27,421 nucleotides of DNA from Candidatus Bathyarchaeota archaeon (lineage in GTDB: Archaea > Thermoproteota > Bathyarchaeia > RBG-16-48-13 > JAGMEO01): NCBI GenBank assembly GCA_030602965.1, contig JAUVYS010000004.1, forward strand, positions 1 through 27,421, read 5' to 3'. The first letter of the stretch is position 1. Every line of letters starts with the position of its first letter. Position numbers and translations under genes: made by a program. This document shows, piece by piece, positions 14,292 to 21,170 of this stretch. The notes beneath the pieces are model-generated. The model was not told the DNA's origin. It worked only from the letters and a program-made list of their open reading frames with translations, and searched no databases.

Positions 14292-15395
14292 TTATTCTAC
14301 TGGTTGAGCGACATTTTTACAGAGTAGAAGAACAGCCGCAGCTAAAGGCAACTCAATAGTTTCATGTTTAAAGGGACCATACTCGGTTTCTCCTATCCTG
14401 AACTTATCGCTTTCGTTGATATGAATTGTTAAAGTACCTTCCTTGAAGGCAAGTGCGTCTGTGAAAGGATTGAATTCTTCTAGCCTTGTAGTTTGAATCT
14501 TTGCAGCGATAAACCCGGTTTTTCCATGTAGAGTTGTTGGAAGACGTATCAATCTATGTAGGTCTATCGTTACAACAGTATCCACACTTGCTTTCTGTTT
14601 CTGTACTGCGTTTTCTAAATCTTTCTGCCAATTACGAATTTTTTTTACTTTTATTTCTCTAGCCAGTCGGCCACCCCATCCAGGAGCGTTCATCTCCGGA
14701 ACGGGTTTATTTTTTTTTCTGGTTTCAGGGTCAGGAAATCCGTGAAACACTGGCTTTAATCCCGTTCCAGAAACGTAATCTACGATCTCTTTTCTAGCAG
14801 ATTGGTTGAGGTTCCTAATGCTCTCACTTTCTATATGAACATGGTATCCTCTTTGTCCAGAGAAGCAGACGTCTATTTCTTCTGTTGAGAACCCCAAGTC
14901 ACTGATTAAGAAATCAATTAATTTCAATGTCTCCAGTTTTGCTGCTTCAAGGCATTTTTCACATATCCATAATTCCTCGTTAAATTTCGTGCCCTCACAC
15001 TGAGGGCAAATTTCGGTTTGAACTTTGCTAATGTTTAGGCAATTTTTGCATATCCAAAAATGGTGATCTTCATGGCATGGTGTTTGGATGTGATCTGCGT
15101 CAATATCAAACAGAAGGTCTGAGCCTAACCAACCTTTCTTGTTCATGTCTTCATCTGGTTTTTCATAATATGCAGATGAATAGTAAGCATTTGAAGGAAC
15201 TTTTTCTTGTAAAAAACCATGTAATTTTTCTTTGGATAGAAATTTTCTATGACGAAGCATTATACCTTTTTTAAAAAGTAGGAAACCAAACTCCCGCTTA
15301 TCGAGGGATGTTGGTGGCAGAACTTCCACTATGTTGTCCTTATAATACTCACCAAACAATTTTTTGACATAGTCTTTAGCTGTTTTTTTTTTCAT
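14292..15395 (-). CDS. priS: DNA primase catalytic subunit PriS
   Basis: The 367-residue archaeo-eukaryotic primase subunit shows the metal-binding FDIDADH motif (96-102, D97 and D99) and SGQRGYHVHI (179-188), the nucleotide-binding motif. The later HRLIRLPTTLHGKTG stretch is also typical. It makes RNA/DNA primers together with PriL. Between the two motifs lies a cysteine-rich insert (C107, C116, C119, C130, C133, C145, C148), large enough for more than the single usual zinc site. A purine-rich GGTGGGGGG stands just before the ATG. The gene begins inside the end of priL (20-base overlap), so the subunits are made in a coupled way. Confidence 0.96.
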   Translation of the reverse strand: MKKKTAKDYVKKLFGEYYKDNIVEVLPPTSLDKREFGFLLFKKGIMLRHRKFLSKEKLHGFLQEKVPSNAYYSSAYYEKPDEDMNKKGWLGSDLLFDIDADHIQTPCHEDHHFWICKNCLNISKVQTEICPQCEGTKFNEELWICEKCLEAAKLETLKLIDFLISDLGFSTEEIDVCFSGQRGYHVHIESESIRNLNQSARKEIVDYVSGTGLKPVFHGFPDPETRKKNKPVPEMNAPGWGGRLAREIKVKKIRNWQKDLENAVQKQKASVDTVVTIDLHRLIRLPTTLHGKTGFIAAKIQTTRLEEFNPFTDALAFKEGTLTIHINESDKFRIGETEYGPFKHETIELPLAAAVLLLCKNVAQPVE

Positions 15396-16458
15396 GCCCC
15401 CCCACCGGTTTCGTTGTCCTTATTTTCTTTACTTTTTTTAGATAGTAAGGAATCGGGTTTCTGATGGTTTTACAAATTATGTCTTCTCCAGGACATAAAT
15501 TGTGGGTTTTTAACGTCTCACAGTTTGGCGGGTTATATTTTATACCGGAACCTCTCTTCCCTGCTATGTGTTCAACTTGATATCTAGTTAAACCCTCTTC
15601 AAAATCAGTTGCTGAAGTGTATAATTTAATCAGTTTTTCTACGTCAATACCAACGTTTAATAAAAAAGAAGTGAGTGCAAAGCGACCAATGTGAGAGATA
15701 TGTTTTTTCAAAATTAAATTGTTGTACAATCTTTTGATACATGGTGGATATGCTGCCTCGATTACTATACTGGGTATTTCATCTCTTTTGAATTTGCTTC
15801 CTCTTTCTTCTAAAATCTGCTTGATTCTATCAATTCTTTGAGTGAGGGTAGTTGGTAATTTTAATGTTAGTTCGTTTTTCAATCTAGTATAGATATGTTT
15901 TTTCACTTCTTCCGTGATGAGTCTAGCTAGTTCGTTTTTCTTCACAAATACTTTTCCATTTTTTATTTTGCGGTTTACAAGCTTCCACTTGTAATCATGG
16001 AATTCTGTAGAATTCTTTAGATAGTCAACAAAATACATGTTAAAATCATAAGGTTGGCTAATGGTTACTTCTAAGATTCTAACATCCCATGAAAATGAGT
16101 TATCCAATATATTTAACAATGTTTCTTTTTTTTCTTCTATTAGTAAGTTGTTGATTCTGTTAGCTTCAGCTAATGCATAGCGGCGCCTAAAAAATTCGTT
16201 AGCTATAGTCGAGACTATCAGTATCGCGATTGGAAAAGAAGTGGTTTCAACATCATAATCTAGTCCTTTTTCTGACTTACCTTTCCAGCTTACTATTCCT
16301 TCAAGAATTGCTTCTTCTATGCGCTGTTCAGCTCTCTCTGCTGTTCTAGTGAAATCAAAACTTGATAGATCATTGATGTCTAGACCTAGATCTTTGACAT
16401 ATTGTGCTGCGTTTTTTGTGAATGGGTATTTCGCTATCTCACTCTTTGAAAGTATCAT
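15376..16458 (-). CDS. priL: DNA primase large subunit PriL
   Basis: The 360-residue protein is the regulatory primase subunit. The N-terminal two-thirds is helical and docks PriS. The C-terminal domain holds four cysteines suited to a 4Fe-4S cluster: C240 (YPPCIKRL), C313, C322 and C329 (PPNC...NLC...IIC), with the intervening YQVEHIAG segment. The domain takes part in primer initiation. GAGAGAG precedes the ATG. It lies 40 bases downstream of PCNA and overlaps priS. Confidence 0.95.
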   Translation of the reverse strand: MILSKSEIAKYPFTKNAAQYVKDLGLDINDLSSFDFTRTAERAEQRIEEAILEGIVSWKGKSEKGLDYDVETTSFPIAILIVSTIANEFFRRRYALAEANRINNLLIEEKKETLLNILDNSFSWDVRILEVTISQPYDFNMYFVDYLKNSTEFHDYKWKLVNRKIKNGKVFVKKNELARLITEEVKKHIYTRLKNELTLKLPTTLTQRIDRIKQILEERGSKFKRDEIPSIVIEAAYPPCIKRLYNNLILKKHISHIGRFALTSFLLNVGIDVEKLIKLYTSATDFEEGLTRYQVEHIAGKRGSGIKYNPPNCETLKTHNLCPGEDIICKTIRNPIPYYLKKVKKIRTTKPVGGHEKKNS

Positions 16459-16498
16459 TTCTCTCTCTCAAACGTAAAATACGGAAAAAACGGCACTC

Positions 16499-17260
16499 TT
16501 ATTCTGACTCCTCGATTCTTGGGGCAATGAAGTATCGGAGCTTTTCTTGATGGGGCATTTCAAAATTTAGGTTAACAGGCATGTTTGTTGAGAATTCTAT
16601 GGTTACTATGTCAGACGTGGCAGATGCCGCTCCCACAATTTCGTTGAGATAGCTCAGGCTAAAAGTTGCTTTTGATGGCTCATTAACTTCTAAATTGAGA
16701 AGTGTCTCACTGTTTTCGTCTAACTCGATGAGAACGCTTCCTAAATCTCTGGCGGCTCTAACAGTGAACTTTCCAGGTGAAACCTCAAATCTTAAATGGT
16801 CACTTACTGTGTACGCGTCTTTAATTGCGTTTTTTAAAAATGCCGTTGTGACTCTAGCTTTTGCATTGAAAGTTATCTTTGGCGTTGGAACCTTCTCGCT
16901 CACAATTTCGAGAGTTGAAATGGTGAAATTCCGCAGATACTTTCCTCTTAAAATAATGCTTAGTTTAGCGGTCTTTTCATCAAAAGCAAGTTCTATTGAT
17001 TCATTACTTTCAACTCTTCTCAAAAACTTTAACAATTCACTTAAGTTAACGCCCAACCTTGTGTCAGCATCACATTCGTACTCATCGAAGCTTGATTTTG
17101 GCAACTCAAAGTCAACCATGGCTACGTGTGAAGGATCCATTGCTATGAGTCTTAATCCATCAGAGGAAACGTCAAAGCTTGCCTCTTCTATTAGAGAAGC
17201 AATAGCAACCATGAGGTTTTTCAATCTTCTTCCGTCTGCAATCTTTGCTCTGAACAACAT
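16499..17260 (-). CDS. pcn: DNA polymerase sliding clamp PCNA
   Basis: The 253-residue protein has the two-domain PCNA fold. The start MLFRAKIADGRRLKNL, the LIAMDPSHVAMVDFELP segment (about 38-54) and the LGVNLSELLKFLRR interface are characteristic. The C-terminal FIAPRIEESE matches the conserved end of archaeal clamps. It encircles DNA and tethers polymerases, ligase, Fen1 and XPF-type nucleases. One of those nucleases lies at 969-1709, but it lacks an obvious clamp-binding peptide. Only one PCNA gene is seen here, so homotrimer versus heterotrimer cannot be judged. Confidence 0.97.
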   Translation of the reverse strand: MLFRAKIADGRRLKNLMVAIASLIEEASFDVSSDGLRLIAMDPSHVAMVDFELPKSSFDEYECDADTRLGVNLSELLKFLRRVESNESIELAFDEKTAKLSIILRGKYLRNFTISTLEIVSEKVPTPKITFNAKARVTTAFLKNAIKDAYTVSDHLRFEVSPGKFTVRAARDLGSVLIELDENSETLLNLEVNEPSKATFSLSYLNEIVGAASATSDIVTIEFSTNMPVNLNFEMPHQEKLRYFIAPRIEESE

Positions 17261-17315
17261 GCTTCAACCTGATAATTACAATAATGTATAATAATATATG
17301 TTAATCGTCAAACAC

Positions 17316-17681
17316 TTATGCCATTTCTCTCCATGTGTGCCTACATTTTGTGCACCTAAAGAATTGAGTTGTTGATTCATCTGCCCCCCTTGTCTGAACC
17401 ATCCACCAATAGGCTTCGTTGTTACTACATTTTGGACATTGAGTTTTATGCGTGGGCAATGTGCGGAGTTTAGCTTCTTCTTTGCTTATTATGGTTATCT
17501 TTTCTTTAGGGCCGGTTTGCTCTATGCCCTCTGGAAGAGTTGGCTTCTTACCTGTGGTGGGCTGTTCATATCTACATTTAGGACATGTGAGAAGAACAAG
17601 TGTCTTTTTGTCCTTTTTCTTCTTGACAGGAGATAAACGCATACCACATTTTGGGCAAAACTTCATTCCCTGTTCCCACAT
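17316..17681 (-). CDS. Transcription cleavage factor TFS
   Basis: The protein has two zinc ribbons: an RPB9-like one (C9, C12, C33, C36) and a TFIIS-like one (C82, C85, C110, C113) joined by a flexible linker. The C-terminal ribbon carries the acidic D101-E102 pair in RGADESTTQF, which stimulates RNA cleavage in backtracked RNA polymerase. The family usually begins at the methionine five codons later (17666, MKFCPKCG), and that start is as likely as the longer one. It lies at the head of the PCNA-primase-GINS-ribosomal cluster. Confidence 0.95.
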   Translation of the reverse strand: MWEQGMKFCPKCGMRLSPVKKKKDKKTLVLLTCPKCRYEQPTTGKKPTLPEGIEQTGPKEKITIISKEEAKLRTLPTHKTQCPKCSNNEAYWWMVQTRGADESTTQFFRCTKCRHTWREMA

Positions 17682-17717
17682 TAAAAATTTTGGTAGGAAA
17701 CGTGAGTGAATGAAAAT

Positions 17718-18326
17718 TTAAACTTTTTTGTTTAGAAGTCTACTAACTTTAGAAAGGCTTGAAGCAATCATATGTGCAACCCTGAGTGCTTCTGGTATGC
17801 TGCTTCTGCTACAGCTTACTGATACAACTTTTTCAGCGTCTTCTTTAGAAATACCCACTCTATGAATGTACAACGCAGCGCCCTTTTTGGTTTCAAGGTA
17901 CATTATCTCTCCTGCATTCTTAATAGCTTTCATTCGTTCTTCATAGTTTGGAATTTTTTTGAGGGCGTTTTCCACATCTTCTGTACAAGGCTTGTTTCTT
18001 GTAATTGCTAAAACTGGTAGCGAGGTGACCTCATGAAGTATCTGAATGTCAACTACATTAAAACCAGCGAATGTTATTCCGTCGAGCATAATAACGCGTA
18101 GTTGACCATAATGAGGAGACCTAGTGATCATCTCTGCAATCTTTTCGGTGGCGTCTAAGCCATCGACCTGGATAATTGTTCCTAATATGCCTTCAAGCCA
18201 TTGTCCCCCTCGAAAGACTACACCTACGATATAAACGTTTTCAGATGAATGGGGAGTGAAGGCGCCATCATCTACACCGAGGATTCTTATCTCGGATTTG
18301 ACTCCACGAAACTTTGTTTTTTTCAT
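17718..18326 (-). CDS. DUF99 family protein (endonuclease V-like fold)
   Basis: The 202-residue protein is a DUF99/UPF0215 family member. It shows RILGVDDGAF (14-23), a strand with a pair of acids, and VIMLDGITFAGFNVVD in the middle. DUF99 is thought to share the endonuclease V fold, a nuclease superfamily acting on deaminated bases in DNA or RNA, but its substrate is not settled. Its start overlaps the RNase III-like gene by four bases (ATGA coupling). Two nuclease-fold proteins therefore follow RpoL in one transcript. Activity is inferred from fold only. Confidence 0.8.
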   Translation of the reverse strand: MKKTKFRGVKSEIRILGVDDGAFTPHSSENVYIVGVVFRGGQWLEGILGTIIQVDGLDATEKIAEMITRSPHYGQLRVIMLDGITFAGFNVVDIQILHEVTSLPVLAITRNKPCTEDVENALKKIPNYEERMKAIKNAGEIMYLETKKGAALYIHRVGISKEDAEKVVSVSCSRSSIPEALRVAHMIASSLSKVSRLLNKKV

Positions 18327-18760
18327 CTTTTTTCTATCAACAATCTATTTCTTATCAAGTTAAGTAATGTGCTGAATGCTTTAACTGGTTCTTTAACTTG
18401 TTTCGAAATAATACTGGTGGTTTCTTCGAGTGAAATTAAATCTTGAAGCCAAGAGTATACTATGAGTGCTTCAGCAGCATCTCCCTGAGTGTGACGATCG
18501 GTTCTAGATGGTAAATATTCTCGAAACCCTGTATTTCTTAATGCCTCAGCTAAAGTCTGACTTTTAACTTTAGCTCCAGTTGCCTCCTTCCTTTTTTCAG
18601 ATAAAGCTAATGAATATACAAAATTTACAAAAGCGTCACCGAGGCTTGCAAGGCTTTTATTTATTAAAACCTCATCTAAAGTAAACTCTTTTAAATTTAG
18701 AGCGTACCTCAAATGATGTGTGAAATTATTTTTCACTTCCTTCCTTCCAAGCTTTTTCAA
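18323..18760 (-). CDS. Mini-RNase III-like protein
   Basis: The 145-residue protein matches a lone RNase III catalytic domain with no double-stranded-RNA-binding domain, as in bacterial Mini-III. The first motif is SLASLGDAFVNFVYS (36-50, D42) and the second is GDAAEALIVYSWL (93-105, D94 and E97). The glutamate four residues before GD in ordinary RNase III is absent, as in Mini-III. Family members cut structured RNA, Mini-III acting on 23S rRNA precursor. It overlaps rpoL by 35 bases from a TTG start; GTG at 18736 would shorten the overlap to 11. The RNase III fold call is good by motif; activity is inferred. Confidence 0.7.
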   Translation of the reverse strand: MKKLGRKEVKNNFTHHLRYALNLKEFTLDEVLINKSLASLGDAFVNFVYSLALSEKRKEATGAKVKSQTLAEALRNTGFREYLPSRTDRHTQGDAAEALIVYSWLQDLISLEETTSIISKQVKEPVKAFSTLLNLIRNRLLIEKR

Positions 18761-19019
18761 AAGCCTTTTGAAATGTGTTCATCCTTTTTTCTAGAGCCTT
18801 TGCTGCTTTAATCAATTTGGCTTTTGCTTCAACACCTCTTTTCGTACGAATATAAAATGTTGATTCAGATACGAGTGGATGATTGATGTTATATCCAGCT
18901 AAATCAACTCCCTCTTCTTTTAATAGCATCTGTTGAAGCGCGTTGCAGAAACCGTGGCTTTCACCAATAATCTTAATCTTTATTTCATTTTTACTGTGTT
19001 TCAACACATTGATTTTCAT
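18726..19019 (-). CDS. rpoL: RNA polymerase subunit L (Rpo11)
   Basis: The protein of about 97 residues is RpoL, the partner of RpoD in the assembly platform of archaeal RNA polymerase, homologous to Rpb11. The NEIKIKIIGESHGFCNALQQMLL and AGYNINHPLVSESTFYI blocks are diagnostic. I chose ATG 19019 because family members begin right before INVLKHSKNEIK. A GTG six codons upstream (19037) is possible but would consume the GGTGAGG ribosome-binding sequence. It lies after Csl4 and before the RNase III-like gene. Confidence 0.94.
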   Translation of the reverse strand: MKINVLKHSKNEIKIKIIGESHGFCNALQQMLLKEEGVDLAGYNINHPLVSESTFYIRTKRGVEAKAKLIKAAKALEKRMNTFQKAFEKAWKEGSEK

Positions 19020-19126
19020 AGAGAAAGCCGTCCTCACCTTAATCTAAAAATGGAATCAAAACGGTACATAATAAATTATTTCAATGTTATTGTAAATTGT
19101 TGATTAGATATTTTTTAACGTGTTGT

Positions 19127-19690
19127 TTATCCTAAGAAATCAGACGCTGTCTTCCGGTTCGTACGTCTTTTACAACTGGGACAGTGTAAAACATAGCCCG
19201 TCTTTGTCAATTGGCTTCCACAGTTTGAGCAACGGGCATGTAGGACGCCGAGCTTGGGGCCATCAGTAGATAAATGGAAAACCTGATTAGCAGTGCTAAT
19301 TACTTCTGCGCGTATTATGTCTCCAGGTTTGAAAGCGTCAAACATTGTTTTAACAAACCTGTTACTTACATTGGATATATGGAGTAATCCAGAAAAGAAA
19401 CCAGAGGCAGTTTTGCCATCGACCTCGAACATTCTTATATTAGCGTTCTTTTGAACGTTCCTAACTACACCGGTCACAATGCTTCCAATTCTGGGAACAA
19501 TAGGTCTTCGAACCTTTGGGAGAACTGTTACTTCTCTACTCAAAAGTTCGACGAGGATGTTTCCAGTAATAGAAGAGTATATTTTCCCATTCTCAACATA
19601 GGTTCCTTGACCTGGTGAAACCTCCTCGATTACACCGATTTTTATGCCTGGAACCACAAATTTTCCGCTTCTATTAGAAATACGATTCAC
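19127..19690 (-). CDS. csl4: Exosome subunit Csl4
   Basis: The 187-residue protein shows all three Csl4 parts: an N-terminal beta domain (FVVPGIKIGVIEEVSPGQGTY), a central S1 RNA-binding domain (about 66-145) and a C-terminal zinc ribbon (C154, C157, C170, C173). Csl4 caps the archaeal Rrp41-Rrp42 exosome ring and helps bind RNA and DnaG. It starts with GTG, preceded by GAAGGTG, which overlaps the stop of the METTL5-type gene, indicating coupling. The core exosome genes are not in the window. Confidence 0.95.
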   Translation of the reverse strand: MNRISNRSGKFVVPGIKIGVIEEVSPGQGTYVENGKIYSSITGNILVELLSREVTVLPKVRRPIVPRIGSIVTGVVRNVQKNANIRMFEVDGKTASGFFSGLLHISNVSNRFVKTMFDAFKPGDIIRAEVISTANQVFHLSTDGPKLGVLHARCSNCGSQLTKTGYVLHCPSCKRRTNRKTASDFLG

Positions 19691-19694
19691 TTTT

Positions 19695-20324
19695 TCACCT
19701 TCTCTTTATACGGTAGAGATCAACTTTAACTGTATGTCTTCTTTTTCTATGGAATTTAAAAGTAGGATAGATCTCAAGCTTAGTTTGAAATATTTCTGTT
19801 ATTTCACTCCGAAGTTTTTTCACAAGGTCACTTATAAACTTCCTATTAGCTTCACCGCTTTTATGCAGGGAATACACTACATTTGCCACTTCAAGAGCTT
19901 TTTCTACGAATTTTGCATCAGCGCCTCTTTTACGTACTCCAAAGGGCGGATTTTGTAGTACAGTATCATATTGACCAGTAATAGAATCAATATCACTTAC
20001 GACCCAATCAGTAGTTTCGCTAACCCCAATTATATTGGCGTTACTTTTTGCAACTCTCACTACTGTAGGGTCAATATCGATTCCAACTACCTTCACGGCT
20101 CCTAACAGCGCAGCCCCTATACCTAATCGTCCAGTGCCGCAACCTAGATCAAAAACATGTTTTCCAATAATATCGTCGTGCGAATAGGTTGCGTGCCTGA
20201 GAATCCACCCCGCTAAATCAGCAGGGATGACGTATTGTTCAAGAAGCACTTTGGGTGAAACCTGTCCTTTTGTATTCTCTAAGATTATCTCAAGTTCACG
20301 TTTTTTAACAATCTTCCTTTGCAT
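19695..20324 (-). CDS. METTL5-type RNA adenine methyltransferase
   Basis: The protein of about 209 residues follows human METTL5 closely by eye: LLEQYVIPADLAGWILR near residue 27, the SAM-binding DLGCGTGRLGIGAALLGA (59-76), GIDID, the catalytic NPPF (125-128) and the KFHRKRRHTVKVDLYRI end. METTL5 with TRMT112 makes m6A on 18S rRNA at a conserved helix. The archaeal protein probably modifies 16S rRNA or another RNA. I chose ATG 20324 because GAGGGTG sits three bases before it and it begins at the family start. Upstream starts would overlap the trmJ end. Its stop is four bases before csl4. Confidence 0.9.
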   Translation of the reverse strand: MQRKIVKKRELEIILENTKGQVSPKVLLEQYVIPADLAGWILRHATYSHDDIIGKHVFDLGCGTGRLGIGAALLGAVKVVGIDIDPTVVRVAKSNANIIGVSETTDWVVSDIDSITGQYDTVLQNPPFGVRKRGADAKFVEKALEVANVVYSLHKSGEANRKFISDLVKKLRSEITEIFQTKLEIYPTFKFHRKRRHTVKVDLYRIKRR

Positions 20325-20327
20325 AAA

Positions 20328-20334
20328 CACCCTC
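20328..20334 (-). promoter_or_regulatory. Shine-Dalgarno deciding the METTL5-type start
   Basis: GAGGGTG on the minus strand precedes ATG 20324 by three bases. An AT-rich TATA-like stretch, ATAAATATTTTAAG (about 20345-20358), lies just upstream. This suggests a start, and possibly a promoter, separate from trmJ. Confidence 0.55.
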
Positions 20335-20388
20335 TTACTAACGCTTAAAATATTTATGATAAGCACTTTTCTAACAATGAGTAAAGCA

Positions 20389-21147
20389 TCAATTATCAAA
20401 CATTTTTGTTTGTATTCTCTTCATTGCACCAAACACCCTTCTAAATGCACCCATCAAGATAGTGGCTTCACGGCTTGACATAAAAGATCTTCCGATAATG
20501 TTTCGAAAAGATCTTAACGCCATGGAATTTTTGTGTGATGGGATTTCTGCTTCTTTAAGCATTTTTTTGAAATAGTCGATTAGAATCTCCTTTTCTTTCT
20601 TTGTTGCTCCAGACATTTGTGGTTTTTTGCCTTGTCTAACTGTTTTGAAAATCTCATAAAATATGATGGCAGCTGCATGTGAAAGGTTCATCGTCGGATA
20701 ATTTGTGCTTGTTGGAATTGTTAAAACAAAATCACACATCTTTATCTCAGAATTTGTAAGACCTGAGCTCTCTCTCCCCAATAAAATAGCAATCTTATAA
20801 TTTGTAACAAGATTTTCAGCAAAATCCTTTACTTCTATTGCATTCCTCTTTATGTTAACCCCTCTTTTCGCAGTTATAGCTGTTGTCCCAACAGTAAGAT
20901 TCACATTTTCAAGAACTTCATCTAAACTGTTTGTTTTGACAGCTTGATCCAATATTTCACTAGCATGCATCGCGAATGCTCTTGCAGTGTTACCAATCTC
21001 AATCTTCGGGTTAACTAAGAAGAGTTCATTTAGTCCAAAGTTTTTCATAGCTCTAGCTAAAGATCCAAGGTTTCCCTCGATTTCCGGCTCAACAAAAACT
21101 ATCCGAATCTTTTTCATTAACTTCTCAGCATCAAGCGTATGATTCAT
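20389..21147 (-). CDS. trmJ: tRNA 2'-O-methyltransferase TrmJ (SPOUT family)
   Basis: The 252-residue SpoU/TrmH-type SPOUT methyltransferase shows motif 1 VEPEIEGNLGSLARAMKNFG, motif 2 ILLGRESSGLTNSE and motif 3 IPTSTNYPTMNLSHAAAI, which form the knotted SAM site. A C-terminal helical extension fits TrmJ, which methylates the ribose of residue 32 in tRNA; archaeal enzymes prefer C32. GGGAGGT five bases before the ATG supports the longest start. It lies between the KsgA-HemK fusion and the METTL5-type gene, all on one strand. Confidence 0.9.
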   Translation of the reverse strand: MNHTLDAEKLMKKIRIVFVEPEIEGNLGSLARAMKNFGLNELFLVNPKIEIGNTARAFAMHASEILDQAVKTNSLDEVLENVNLTVGTTAITAKRGVNIKRNAIEVKDFAENLVTNYKIAILLGRESSGLTNSEIKMCDFVLTIPTSTNYPTMNLSHAAAIIFYEIFKTVRQGKKPQMSGATKKEKEILIDYFKKMLKEAEIPSHKNSMALRSFRNIIGRSFMSSREATILMGAFRRVFGAMKRIQTKMFDN

Positions 21148-21170
21148 TATTTACCTCCCACACATTTTCC

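Noticed and set aside
16695..17291. 198-codon plus-strand open frame opposite PCNA
   Set aside because: It is a shadow of a conserved gene on the other strand, with low-complexity hydrophobic and serine-rich content only.
18726..19037. Longer RpoL starting at GTG 19037
   Set aside because: The extra six residues are outside the family start and the GTG sits within the likely ribosome-binding sequence, so ATG 19019 is preferred.
19695..20399. Longer METTL5-type protein starting at 20399
   Set aside because: The first 25 residues do not match the family, overlap the trmJ end and lie upstream of a good Shine-Dalgarno at ATG 20324.
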